A stretch of 64,000 nucleotides of DNA from Pseudomonadota bacterium (GTDB lineage Bacteria > Desulfobacterota > Desulfarculia > Desulfarculales > Desulfarculaceae), in contig JAHIND010000035.1 of the NCBI GenBank assembly GCA_018896025.1, positions 124,001 through 188,000 on the forward strand, read 5' to 3'. A model generated the notes under the pieces. That model was not told where the DNA came from. It saw nothing but the letters and a program-made list of their open reading frames with translations, and made no database searches. Numbering within the stretch: the first letter of the stretch is position 1; the number at the start of each line of letters is the position of its first letter. The position numbers were made by a program, and so were the translations under genes. Below, one piece after another: positions 19,306 through 27,344 of this stretch.

Positions 19306-19329
19306 AGCCTGGATATTTCATGAGGGTTG
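19306..19329 (+). repeat. Solo copy of the 24171-24435 element terminal repeat
   Basis: AGCCTGGATATTTCATGAGGGTTG versus AGCCCGGATRTTTCATGAAGGCYG. Confidence 0.5.
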
Positions 19330-19361
19330 TGTGGTATCCGGCAACGGAGTGGAGGAGGCTT

Positions 19362-19961
19362 ATGACCCGCGGATTAACTCAGCGCCAGGCCCAGGTTTTG
19401 GCGTTTATCGAAGAATTCACCAGCGCCAATGGTTATCCCCCTACGGTGCGCGAGGTGGCGGCGAATTTCGGCTTCCGCTCCCCCCGGGCGGCCCACGACC
19501 ACATGAAGGCCCTGGAGAAAAAAGGCTTCATGCGCTCCCGGGCCGGACGGCCCCGCGCCCTGGAAATATTGCACAGCCGCCGGGGCATCCCGGTGTTGGG
19601 GCGCATCGCCGCCGGTCAGCCCATCCTGGCGGTGGAAGACGCCGAGGAGGTGCTGGGCCTGGAGCCCGGCTTCTTCGGCTCGGGCCGCTTCTTCGCCCTT
19701 AGGGTGCGGGGCGACTCCATGGTGGGCGACCACATCGCCGAAGGCGACCTGGTGATAATCAGGGCCCAGGAAGACGCCCGCGCCGGAGAGGTGGCGGCGG
19801 TGCTCCTGGGCGACGAGGTCACCCTGAAGCACTTCGTGCCCCGCCCCGACGGCCTGGAGCTGCGCGCCGCCAACCCGGCGGTCAAAAGCATCATGGTGGG
19901 CCCGGAAGACGAGCCGCCCCGGGTGTTGGGCATCATGGTGGGGTTGGTCCGCAAGAATTAG
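19362..19961 (+). CDS. lexA: LexA repressor
   Basis: LTQRQAQVLAFIEEFTSANGYPPTVREVAANFGF; cleavage site IAAG; GDSM serine; EVTLKHF lysine. Confidence 0.95.
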   Translation: MTRGLTQRQAQVLAFIEEFTSANGYPPTVREVAANFGFRSPRAAHDHMKALEKKGFMRSRAGRPRALEILHSRRGIPVLGRIAAGQPILAVEDAEEVLGLEPGFFGSGRFFALRVRGDSMVGDHIAEGDLVIIRAQEDARAGEVAAVLLGDEVTLKHFVPRPDGLELRAANPAVKSIMVGPEDEPPRVLGIMVGLVRKN

Positions 19962-19962
19962 G

Positions 19963-20093
19963 CGGCTTCACCAGTCACCGCCATGCTGCGTTGCTGGCTT
20001 CGCTCGGTCCTCGACGTAGCTTTCGCTACGCCTCCGCCACTCGCTCGCCAAACGCCTTGCCTAGCGGCGGCTGGCGGCGGCTGGCTGTGCCGC
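19963..20093 (-). repeat. Intergenic repeat family R1, copy A
   Basis: Minus: GCGGCACAGCCAGCCGCC...AGGCAAGGCGTTTGGCGAGCGAG...GGCGTAGCGAAAGCTACGTCGAGGACCGAGCGAAGCCAGCAACGCAGCATGGCG. Confidence 0.75.
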
Positions 20094-20135
20094 TTGTCTC
20101 GATGCCTTATTCTTTTAACATCACACCAAGAGGAC

Positions 20136-20236
20136 CTGTTGGGTTTCGGGCTGGGAAGCCCTCTACCCAACCTACACGACCTTAGATTTATTTAAAGATA
20201 GCGTAGGTTGGATAGAGCGAAGCGAAACCCAACAAG
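20136..20236. repeat. Imperfect inverted repeat of GTAGGTTGG...GAAACCCAACA type
   Basis: CCTGTTGGGTTTCGGGCTGGGAAGCCCTCTACCCAACCTAC and GTAGGTTGGATAGAGCGAAGCGAAACCCAACAAG. Confidence 0.75.
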
Positions 20237-20286
20237 ACAGAATCGCCTACCGTTTCCATCCTCTCGAAATGCGCCTCTTTCCCCCC

Positions 20287-20413
20287 GGCACAGCCAGGTG
20301 GTGTTAGGCAAGGCTTCGGGCGAGCGAGACCCGCAGGCGTATATGCCAATACGCCGAGGAGGCGAGCGACGCCCGCAACGCAGCATAGCGCCAGCTGGCG
20401 AAGCCGTGTCACC
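20287..20413 (+). repeat. Intergenic repeat family R1, copy B
   Basis: GGCACAGCCAGGTGGTGTTAGGCAAGGCTTCGGGCGAGCGAGACCCGCAGGCGTA...GCGAGCGACGCCCGCAACGCAGCATAGCGCCAGCTGGCGAAGCCG. Confidence 0.75.
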
Positions 20414-21055
20414 TCAAGCTTGGCCCGCTCGATAGGCCGCCAAATCTTCCACGGTGAGCACCGGATAATCGTTAGCCTGGGCAAACTCCACGATACGCGG
20501 CAAACGGGCCATGGTGCCGTCGGGGTTGGTCAGTTCGCAGAGCACCCCGTAGGGCTTGAGCCCGGCCAGGCGCATGAGGTCCACCGTGGCCTCGGTGTGG
20601 CCACGGCGCTCCAAGACCCCGCCGTCGCGGGACTGCAAGGGGAACACATGGCCGGGACGATTGAGGTCGCCGGGCTGGGCCTGATCGGCGATGGCCGCGC
20701 GCACCGTGGTGAGCCGGTCCACGGCCGAGACCCCGGTGGTCACCCCCTGGGCCGCCTCGATGGACACGGTGAAGGCGGTCTGGTAGCGGCTGGAGTTTTG
20801 GGAGGACATCGGGGGCAGGTCCAGGCTCTTGACCTTGTCCGAGGGCAGGCACAGGCACACGATGCCGCTGCACTCGCGGATCAGGGCGGCCATCTGCTCG
20901 GTGGTCAGGGACTGGGCCGCGAAGATGAGATCACCCTCGTTCTCCCGGTCCTCGTCGTCGGTGACCAACACCCCCCGTCCCCGGCGCACCGCGTCCAAGG
21001 CCCGATTGACCCGCTCCAAGTGGCCGCCGAATTGCTGCAATAGAGATTCGCCCAT
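20414..21055 (-). CDS. ribB: 3,4-dihydroxy-2-butanone-4-phosphate synthase
   Basis: [37 protein letters not shown]...[26 protein letters not shown]. Confidence 0.95.
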   Translation of the reverse strand: MGESLLQQFGGHLERVNRALDAVRRGRGVLVTDDEDRENEGDLIFAAQSLTTEQMAALIRECSGIVCLCLPSDKVKSLDLPPMSSQNSSRYQTAFTVSIEAAQGVTTGVSAVDRLTTVRAAIADQAQPGDLNRPGHVFPLQSRDGGVLERRGHTEATVDLMRLAGLKPYGVLCELTNPDGTMARLPRIVEFAQANDYPVLTVEDLAAYRAGQA

Positions 21056-21180
21056 GATCGCACTCCTGCATAAAAATCGCAGTTGAGGTTATGGGCGGGG
21101 AGACAGAATAGGCACGCGCGCACGGCACCGGGCCCACCACACCGTGGCGGCCAGGCACCACGGGGATGCTGACTGTCTTA

Positions 21181-21322
21181 TCCTCTCTCATCCGGACTGT
21201 CACCGTCGGCTCTGGCCTCTCACCAGATCTGCTGACCTCCTTCCGATGGAAGGAGCGCTCGCGGGCTCCCCGGTCTCAGCCGGGATACCGCCGGTGGGGA
21301 ATTGCACCCCGCCCCGAGAATA
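21181..21322 (-). promoter_or_regulatory. FMN riboswitch (RFN element) upstream of ribB
   Basis: Minus: TTCTCGGGGCGGGGTGCAATTCCCCACCGGCGGTA...GAGCCCGCGAGCGC...GAGCCGACGGTGACAGTCCGGATGAGAGAGGA. Confidence 0.95.
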
Positions 21323-21373
21323 AGTTTCTATTTGTGTAGACCCGTTGGGCCCGCCTGTCAAGCCTGCGTAAGC

Positions 21374-22249
21374 CTAGTCGGTTTCTCCCCAGGCGCGGGC
21401 CGAGCGGGCGATCTTCTTTTTCACCAACTCCCAGGTGGGGGTGGTGAGGAAGCTCTCTTGCCAGCGCTCCAGCATCAGCTTGAACAGGGACAGAGGCGCG
21501 GCAAAAGTGAGTTCGTCGGTCTTCAAGAACTTGCGGCAGGAGGGGTCCCAGCCACCGATCACCGCCTTGTTTTCCCCCTGGGCTGCGTACTGGCGGGCAA
21601 AGGTGACGATGTGGGAGCAGCCCGCCCCCCAGGGAGTGGTCACCCCGTTCAGGTCGCTGGTGACGAAGGCGGTCAGGAAGTGGAGCCCGGAGATTACCTC
21701 GGGCCGGGCGAAGATGATCACCACCTCTGCTTCCTCGTCGGCCTCCAACAGGTCCAGGGGTTTGAACACACAGTAAGGGGCCGATGCGGGCAGAGGGTCT
21801 ATGGTCTCGAAAAGCCGGCGGCAGGCCGCCGGGTCGGTGACGTAATGCTCTCCCTCCATGTGCCCGGGGATGCCGCTGCTCACGTAGGTGCAGATCATGT
21901 CGGTCTGGGGTTTTATAAAGCCCAGATAAAAGCCGCCGCCGGGACAGCCGAAGTGCTCGGCGCTCATCCAGGCAATGGAGTGCTTTTTGCGGGCCCGCCA
22001 GATGTTGCCCATCACGCAGCTGAAGTTGCCGAACACCCCGCCCCAGTCGATGGCGTTCTGCTCCTCCTTTTCCTTGGTGGGCGTGTCTCCGGCCTTGGGG
22101 TGGAAGCCCTCGGCGGGCTGGGTTTGGCTGTAAAACAGGGCCATGGGCGGCTCGGAAAGCCCCAGGGTCTCCAGAAAGGGCGTAAGCTGGGCCAAGTTGA
22201 TCGCGCTCACCGATTGCCTCCCAGCCCCGGCGCGGGGCGAAAATTTCAT
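21374..22249 (-). CDS. DUF169 domain-containing protein
   Basis: EPPMALFYSQTQPAEGF...FSCVMGNIWRARKKHSIAWMSAEHFGCPGGGFYLGF. Confidence 0.8.
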   Translation of the reverse strand: MKFSPRAGAGRQSVSAINLAQLTPFLETLGLSEPPMALFYSQTQPAEGFHPKAGDTPTKEKEEQNAIDWGGVFGNFSCVMGNIWRARKKHSIAWMSAEHFGCPGGGFYLGFIKPQTDMICTYVSSGIPGHMEGEHYVTDPAACRRLFETIDPLPASAPYCVFKPLDLLEADEEAEVVIIFARPEVISGLHFLTAFVTSDLNGVTTPWGAGCSHIVTFARQYAAQGENKAVIGGWDPSCRKFLKTDELTFAAPLSLFKLMLERWQESFLTTPTWELVKKKIARSARAWGETD

Positions 22250-22263
22250 TTTACATATGCGCT

Positions 22264-23100
22264 CTATTTTACCTCAAAGGCCACTTCACCCAGGCCCCCG
22301 CTGAACACCGCCCGGTAGGAGCCGGGCTTGCCGGGGAACATGGGCCCCAGGGAGCCGGTGATGATCACCGAGCCCTCGGCCAGGGGGCCGTACAGGGCCA
22401 GGGCCTGGTTCACGGTCCAGGCCAAGGCCTCCCACTGGGAGCCTAGGGCCGCCTTGCCGTTCACCGCCGGGCCCAGGGCCTTGCCGTCCCGCCAGAGCTG
22501 CCCCTCCACCGCGTTGGGGTCCACTTGGCCCGAACGCACCGTCTTGCCCAGGATAAACCCCCGGCAAGTGACGTTGGCCGCCACGATGTCCGGCAGGGTT
22601 ATGGCCTTTAGGTCGGCGAAGGCCAGGTCGGGCAGCTCCACCGCCGGGGCGATGCCCACCACGTACTGGCGCACCGTGCGGTGGGTCACCGGGCTGCTGA
22701 TGGGTTTGCCCAGCAGATAGCCTATCTCCACCTCCACCATCAGGCGGTAGTAGGACTTTCGATTCACCACCCCATAGCGGCGCATGGAGGCCATGAGCAC
22801 CCCGAAGGCCGGGCCCTTGGCCCCGAAACGCTGCTGCACCGCCTTGCTGGTGAGCCCGGCCTTGAAACCGGCCACCTGGTCCTGGTTGGAGCGGAACACT
22901 GACATCAGGGCGGCCTGCACCCCATAGGCCTGGGCCAGGGTGAGGCCGGGCATCGCCTTGGAGGCCAGGGGCAGGGCCTGGCCCGCCTGGAAGTTCTTGT
23001 AGATGGCCAGGGCCAGCTCTCGGTCGCCCCCGGCCAGGGCCGGGCAGGCCCAGGCCAGCAGGATCAAGGCCGCGGTTATCCCCACGATCGCTTTTTTCAT
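22264..23100 (-). CDS. Exported 2-keto-4-pentenoate hydratase/FAH-like family protein
   Basis: Signal peptide MKKAIVGITAALILLAWACPALAG then MhpD-like body: AGFKAGLTS..QQRFGAKGPAFGVL...VEVEIGYLLGKPI...AVELPDLAF. Confidence 0.7.
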   Translation of the reverse strand: MKKAIVGITAALILLAWACPALAGGDRELALAIYKNFQAGQALPLASKAMPGLTLAQAYGVQAALMSVFRSNQDQVAGFKAGLTSKAVQQRFGAKGPAFGVLMASMRRYGVVNRKSYYRLMVEVEIGYLLGKPISSPVTHRTVRQYVVGIAPAVELPDLAFADLKAITLPDIVAANVTCRGFILGKTVRSGQVDPNAVEGQLWRDGKALGPAVNGKAALGSQWEALAWTVNQALALYGPLAEGSVIITGSLGPMFPGKPGSYRAVFSGGLGEVAFEVK

Positions 23101-23261
23101 GACTTTCCCTCCTAGCCGGGTAAGGCCCCATGGTCCCTATAGGATATCCTGCCATAGCCCGTGGTGCCTAACAAGCGCCGCCATGTTCCCTCCTTGCCCG
23201 GTCAAAGCTTTTGTGAAATATTGAGACCTGCTTAATACCCGCGCCTGCCCGAGGACAGCCC

Positions 23262-24191
23262 ATGCCTTGTTTCATCCCGCCCCAACAGCTAGGCCCTAAT
23301 CTTTGGCTCTTGGGTGAGCACCACCTGTGCCTGTACCTTATCCGGGACCGGGACCAGGCCGCCATTTACGAGGTGGGCATGAGCGGCACCACCCCCCTGG
23401 TGCTGGCCCAGCTGGACCACCTGGGCCTGGCGCCTGAGGACGTCTCCTGGGTGATCCTCTCCCACGCCCACAGCGATCACAGCGCCGGTGCCAGGGGCCT
23501 CCTGGAGGGCCTGCCCCAGGCGCGCCTGGTGCTCACCGCCAAATCCTGGGAACTGCTGGGCCGAGCCAGCACCCTGGGCCGCTTCAGCGCGGACGACGAC
23601 TTCAGCAGCGCCGAGGTCATCCGGCGCTCGGGCCTGGACGGCCCCCAAGCCTGGCCGCCCCTGGAGCCGTTGCCGGGTGATCGCCTGCTCTTGATGGAGG
23701 CGGGTGAGAGCCTGATGGTGGGCGGCCAGCGGGTGGAGCTTCTGCCCGGAGCGGGCCACGCGCCGGGCGGTCTTCTGGCCTGGCTGCCCGGCCAGGGAGC
23801 CTTCTTCGCCTCGGACTCGGCGGGTTTCCGCCACCCCGACCGGCCGGGCTTCCCCCTGTACTTTGTTTCCTACCCTGATTACATGGAGGTACTGGAGGGC
23901 ATCGCCGCCCGGCATCCCTCGGTGTTGGGCCTGGGGCATCAGGAGGCCTTGGCCGGGGAGCAAGCCGCCCGCTATCTGGAGGACACCGTGGCCCATCTGC
24001 GGGCCTGGCATCAAAAGATCGCCCAGCGTTTCAAGCAAAGCGGGGATCAAAAAGAGGTGAGCGCCTGGCTGTTCGAGGCCTTTTACCGCGACGAGCTGAC
24101 CATCTACAGCCCGGCCAACATAGCCTATTGCTGCGGCCTGCTGGTGCAGCGCTCCTTGCAGGCCGAGGGGCTAAGCCCGGATGTTTCATGA
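23262..24191 (+). CDS. MBL-fold metallo-hydrolase
   Basis: VILSHAHSDHSAGARGLLEGLPQARLV...GAGHAPGGLLAWLPGQGAFFASDSAGF. Confidence 0.85.
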   Translation: MPCFIPPQQLGPNLWLLGEHHLCLYLIRDRDQAAIYEVGMSGTTPLVLAQLDHLGLAPEDVSWVILSHAHSDHSAGARGLLEGLPQARLVLTAKSWELLGRASTLGRFSADDDFSSAEVIRRSGLDGPQAWPPLEPLPGDRLLLMEAGESLMVGGQRVELLPGAGHAPGGLLAWLPGQGAFFASDSAGFRHPDRPGFPLYFVSYPDYMEVLEGIAARHPSVLGLGHQEALAGEQAARYLEDTVAHLRAWHQKIAQRFKQSGDQKEVSAWLFEAFYRDELTIYSPANIAYCCGLLVQRSLQAEGLSPDVS

Positions 24192-24435
24192 AGGCTGAGC
24201 GGCAGCGACCAAATAATTAGTATTTATCCGGTCCTCTTGAAAATACTTTCGTCCTATCGGGGTGCGGTTTGCACCCGGCACCGGCACAGCCAGCCGCCGG
24301 CAGACAAGGCGTCTGGCAAGGGAGGACCGCAGGCGTAGCCGGAGGCTACGTCGAGGCCCGAGCGTAGCCTGCAACGCTGTATGCCGATGGCTGGCGCAGC
24401 CGGGCGCACGGCCTTCATGAAATATCCGGGCTAAT
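24171..24435. mobile_element. MITE-like 265-bp element with about 30-bp terminal inverted repeats, R1 repeat nested inside
   Basis: Left TAAGCCCGGATGTTTCATGAAGGCTGAGCG and inverted right TTAGCCCGGATATTTCATGAAGGCCGTGCG, 26/30 identical by eye. Confidence 0.55.
24283..24411 (+). repeat. Intergenic repeat family R1, copy C
   Basis: GGCACAGCCAGCCGCCGGCAGACAAGGCGTCTGGCAAGGGAGGACCGCAGGCGTAGCCGGAGGCTACGTCGAGGCCCGAGCGTAGCCTGCAACGCTGTATGCCGATGGCTGGCGCAGCCG. Confidence 0.75.
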
Positions 24436-26065
24436 CGCAGGGCGGGACCGGGCGGGCGGGGTCGTTGGCCAGCCGCCAAAGTACGGCCCGGCCCCCATCG
24501 GGCATGGGGAACTCCTTCACCAGACGGGCCTTGGTCAGCAGCGCCTTTTGGGCCGCTTTTTGGACGCGCCCATAGTCCGGGTCCAGGCCCAGGCCGCCGC
24601 TCTTGGTCACCAGGTAGTCCAGGCCCATGAGGTCGCGCAGCATGTCCCGCTCCGCCCGTCCGGGCCGCCAGTGGGTGGGCTCCACGGCGGACACCACGCA
24701 CACCCGGTTTCCATATGCCGCGGCCCAGGATTCCAAGGCCAACTTATTGAAGTAGGTAAGAGCGGCCACCACCCCCAGGCGGGGCGAGCGACTCTTGCGG
24801 GACCAGTCGCCCTCGGTGGCTGCCAGGATGGCGGGCAGTTGCCAATCGTGGGGGCTGGGGCGGCGGGCGTACACCGCCTTGGGGCCGCTGACCCGCAGGG
24901 GCTTGCCCCCCACCCACCACACCCGCTCCGGGGCCAGGGGACCCCAGCCATAGCTCACCGCCCCGAAGTGCAGGATGGCCAGGGCCAGCACCGCCGCCAG
25001 GGCGATGAACCTCAGCCCGCGGCGTCCCAGCATCCCGGCCCAACCCACCGCGAACAAACAGGCCGGGGCCAGCAGGGGGTAGAGGTAGCGGGAGTCCTTG
25101 TTCCTGAGCAGGGTTATCAAGACCAGGCCGGTAATGAACCACACCGCCAAAAGGGAGGTACGCTCCCGCCGCCACACAAGCCCCGCCGCCAGGCCCAACA
25201 CCGCCAGCACGGCCAAGGGCAAGAACATCTGGTCATTGACCAGGGACAGGGGATAGTAGAGCAGGCCGTCCAGGGAAAAGACCGGGGGGTCTCCTTCCCG
25301 CAGAGCCACCGGCCCCGCGTTGATCAGCATGTTCTTGATCAGGGTGGCCGGCGAGTGCAGATACCAGGGCAGGCACACCGCCGCGCCGATTACCAGGGCC
25401 CAGGCCACCCCCCGCCAGTCCACGGCCAGGCCCCGCCGATGGCCCCAGTACAGGCACCAGGCCAGGGGCCCCAGCATGTACATGGCAAAGGTCCACTTGG
25501 CCAGCATGCCCAGCCCGGCCAAGGCCCCCAAGAGAAGCAGCCAGCGGCGGCTGGACAGCCCCCGGCTGCGGGCCAGGGCCCAGACCGCCCAGGCCACCAT
25601 GGCCGCCAGGCACACCTCCATGAGCACCTCGCGGGTCAGCCCGGCCGAGGCGGGTATCAGGGCCAGCAGCACCGCCCCGGCCAGCCCGGCGGCCCGGCCG
25701 AAGGACTCCCGGCCCAGGAGCCAGGTGGGCAGCATGAGCATCAATAGCCAGAAGCTGTTGATCAGCGGGGCGTAGGGCAGGCTCACCCCGCCCACCAACA
25801 TCATGGCCGCCAGGGAGGTGTGAAACAGCGGGGGATAGTAGATGGCAAAGGAGCACAGGTCCGGCCAGCGCAGGGGATCGGCCAGGATTTCCCGGTAGCC
25901 CAGGGACAGCAGAAAGTGGTGGGACTGGTCAAAGGACAAGGGGGCGTGGTTCTGCCCCAGCCAATGGACGGTGATCGCGGTGATCCCCGCCCAGGCCGCC
26001 AGCAATACCAACAATTCCACCCAGGGCGCAGGGACGCGCCCCAGCGGCTGATCTCTGCCCGCCAT
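24431..26065 (-). CDS. Glycosyltransferase family 39 / ArnT-like membrane protein
   Basis: Polytopic; VSLPYAPLINSFWLLMLMLPTWLLGRESFGRAAGLAGAVLLAL...LRNKDSRYLYPLLAP. Confidence 0.8.
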   Translation of the reverse strand: MAGRDQPLGRVPAPWVELLVLLAAWAGITAITVHWLGQNHAPLSFDQSHHFLLSLGYREILADPLRWPDLCSFAIYYPPLFHTSLAAMMLVGGVSLPYAPLINSFWLLMLMLPTWLLGRESFGRAAGLAGAVLLALIPASAGLTREVLMEVCLAAMVAWAVWALARSRGLSSRRWLLLLGALAGLGMLAKWTFAMYMLGPLAWCLYWGHRRGLAVDWRGVAWALVIGAAVCLPWYLHSPATLIKNMLINAGPVALREGDPPVFSLDGLLYYPLSLVNDQMFLPLAVLAVLGLAAGLVWRRERTSLLAVWFITGLVLITLLRNKDSRYLYPLLAPACLFAVGWAGMLGRRGLRFIALAAVLALAILHFGAVSYGWGPLAPERVWWVGGKPLRVSGPKAVYARRPSPHDWQLPAILAATEGDWSRKSRSPRLGVVAALTYFNKLALESWAAAYGNRVCVVSAVEPTHWRPGRAERDMLRDLMGLDYLVTKSGGLGLDPDYGRVQKAAQKALLTKARLVKEFPMPDGGRAVLWRLANDPARPVPPCD

Positions 26066-26280
26066 ACGCTGATGCCTCGCTCCCCGTCCAGGCGGCCGGT
26101 CCGCGGCGGCCAAGGATGGGGGAAGGTGTTTCTTGGGTTTCAGCCGCCGAAAACCGCTAAACGGAGGCTTGAGGGCATCTTGACAAATAGCCACCCGGCA
26201 AGCAACCAGATTTCTAGGTACTTTTTCGTTCCGGGCCTGACGGTTTGGCCCCGGCGGCAGGCTTTGGTACACTGCCACCC

Positions 26281-27207
26281 ATGGAAAGCTTAGACACCAT
26301 AGAGGCCCCGGAGCAAAAAAGCGCTCCCCCGCCCGAGCCGCCCCCGCGCCGCAGCAGCCTGGGCCCAGTGGGGCGGGCGATTCTCAACCTGGCCTTGATG
26401 CTGGGCGGCAACCTGTGCACCGCGGTGGCGGTCAACGGCATCCTGCTGCCCCAGGGCCTGTTGTCCGGCGGGTTCACCGGCATGTCCATCCTGCTGTTCT
26501 ACCTGCCCCCCCATCTGCCGGTGGGCCTGTGGTATCTCATACTCAACGTGCCCATCTTCGCCCTGGGCTGGCGTCTGGTGGGGCGGCGTTTCTTTTATTG
26601 GAGCCTGGTGGGCATGGGCCTGCTAACCCTGGCCCTGGAAGTGGTCAAGGTTCCGGTGATCCCGGTAGACCCGCTGGCCGGGGCGCTGTTGGCCGGCATC
26701 CTCTTCGGAGCGGGCGGCGGCATGGTGCTCAAGAGCCAGGGCTCGGCAGGGGGCCTGGACATCCTCTCGGTGATCCTGATCCAGCGTTTCAGCGTGCGCC
26801 TGGGCACCACCCTGCTGGCCTTCAACGTGGTGGTGCTGGGGGTGGGGGCCCTGCTGTTCCCCCTGACCAAGATCATCTACACCCTGGCTATGATCTTCGT
26901 GGCCGCCCAGGTGACCAACCTGGTGTTCAGCGGGCTCAGCCAGCGCAAGGCGGTGACCATCATCAGCCACCGCTGGGAGGACATCGCCAAGGCCATAGTC
27001 AGCGACAGCCGAGCCGGGGCCACCCTGATCCCGGCCAAGGGGGCTTTCAGCGGCCTGGACGAGCCCATGGTCTACACCGTGGTCAATCTCAGGGAGCTGG
27101 GGCGGCTCAAGGCCTTGGTCAACTCCCTGGACCCGGAAGCCTTCATGGTGGTCAGCGACACCCTGGAGGTGAGCGGCCAGCGCATCGGCCGGGCCACCCA
27201 CTGGTAG
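26281..27207 (+). CDS. YitT family membrane protein (DUF2179 C-terminal)
   Basis: AVAVNGILLPQGLLSGGFTGMSILLFY...GSAGGLDILSVIL...VYTVVNLRELGRLKALVNSLDPEAFMVVSDTLEV. Confidence 0.88.
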   Translation: MESLDTIEAPEQKSAPPPEPPPRRSSLGPVGRAILNLALMLGGNLCTAVAVNGILLPQGLLSGGFTGMSILLFYLPPHLPVGLWYLILNVPIFALGWRLVGRRFFYWSLVGMGLLTLALEVVKVPVIPVDPLAGALLAGILFGAGGGMVLKSQGSAGGLDILSVILIQRFSVRLGTTLLAFNVVVLGVGALLFPLTKIIYTLAMIFVAAQVTNLVFSGLSQRKAVTIISHRWEDIAKAIVSDSRAGATLIPAKGAFSGLDEPMVYTVVNLRELGRLKALVNSLDPEAFMVVSDTLEVSGQRIGRATHW

Positions 27208-27230
27208 GCCCAGCCGCCACCGATTGCCCA

Positions 27231-27272
27231 TAAAAAAGGCCGGCCCCCACGAGGGGAGCCGGCCTTGGTGTT
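27231..27272 (-). terminator. Rho-independent terminator downstream of dnaK
   Basis: Minus: AAGGCCGGCTCCCCTCGTGGGGGCCGGCCTTTTTTATGG. Confidence 0.8.
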
Positions 27273-27281
27273 TGTGGTCGC

Positions 27282-27344
27282 TTGTCTGGTGCTTGGTGCT
27301 TGGTGTCTAGTGCCTGATGTTTGGTGCTTGCTGCTTAGTGCTCG
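27282..27344. repeat. Nine tandem degenerate heptamers, consensus GTGCTTG
   Basis: TTGTCTG GTGCTTG GTGCTTG GTGTCTA GTGCCTG ATGTTTG GTGCTTG CTGCTTA GTGCTCG, uninterrupted. Confidence 0.85.

Noticed and set aside
19963-20413. CRISPR array suspicion due to repeated blocks
   Set aside because: Copies are in opposite orientations, long and diverged, with no regular spacers and no cas genes.
24186-24701. 171-aa minus ORF across the repeat element
   Set aside because: Overlaps GT39 and intergenic repeat R1; Arg/Gly-rich shadow ORF.
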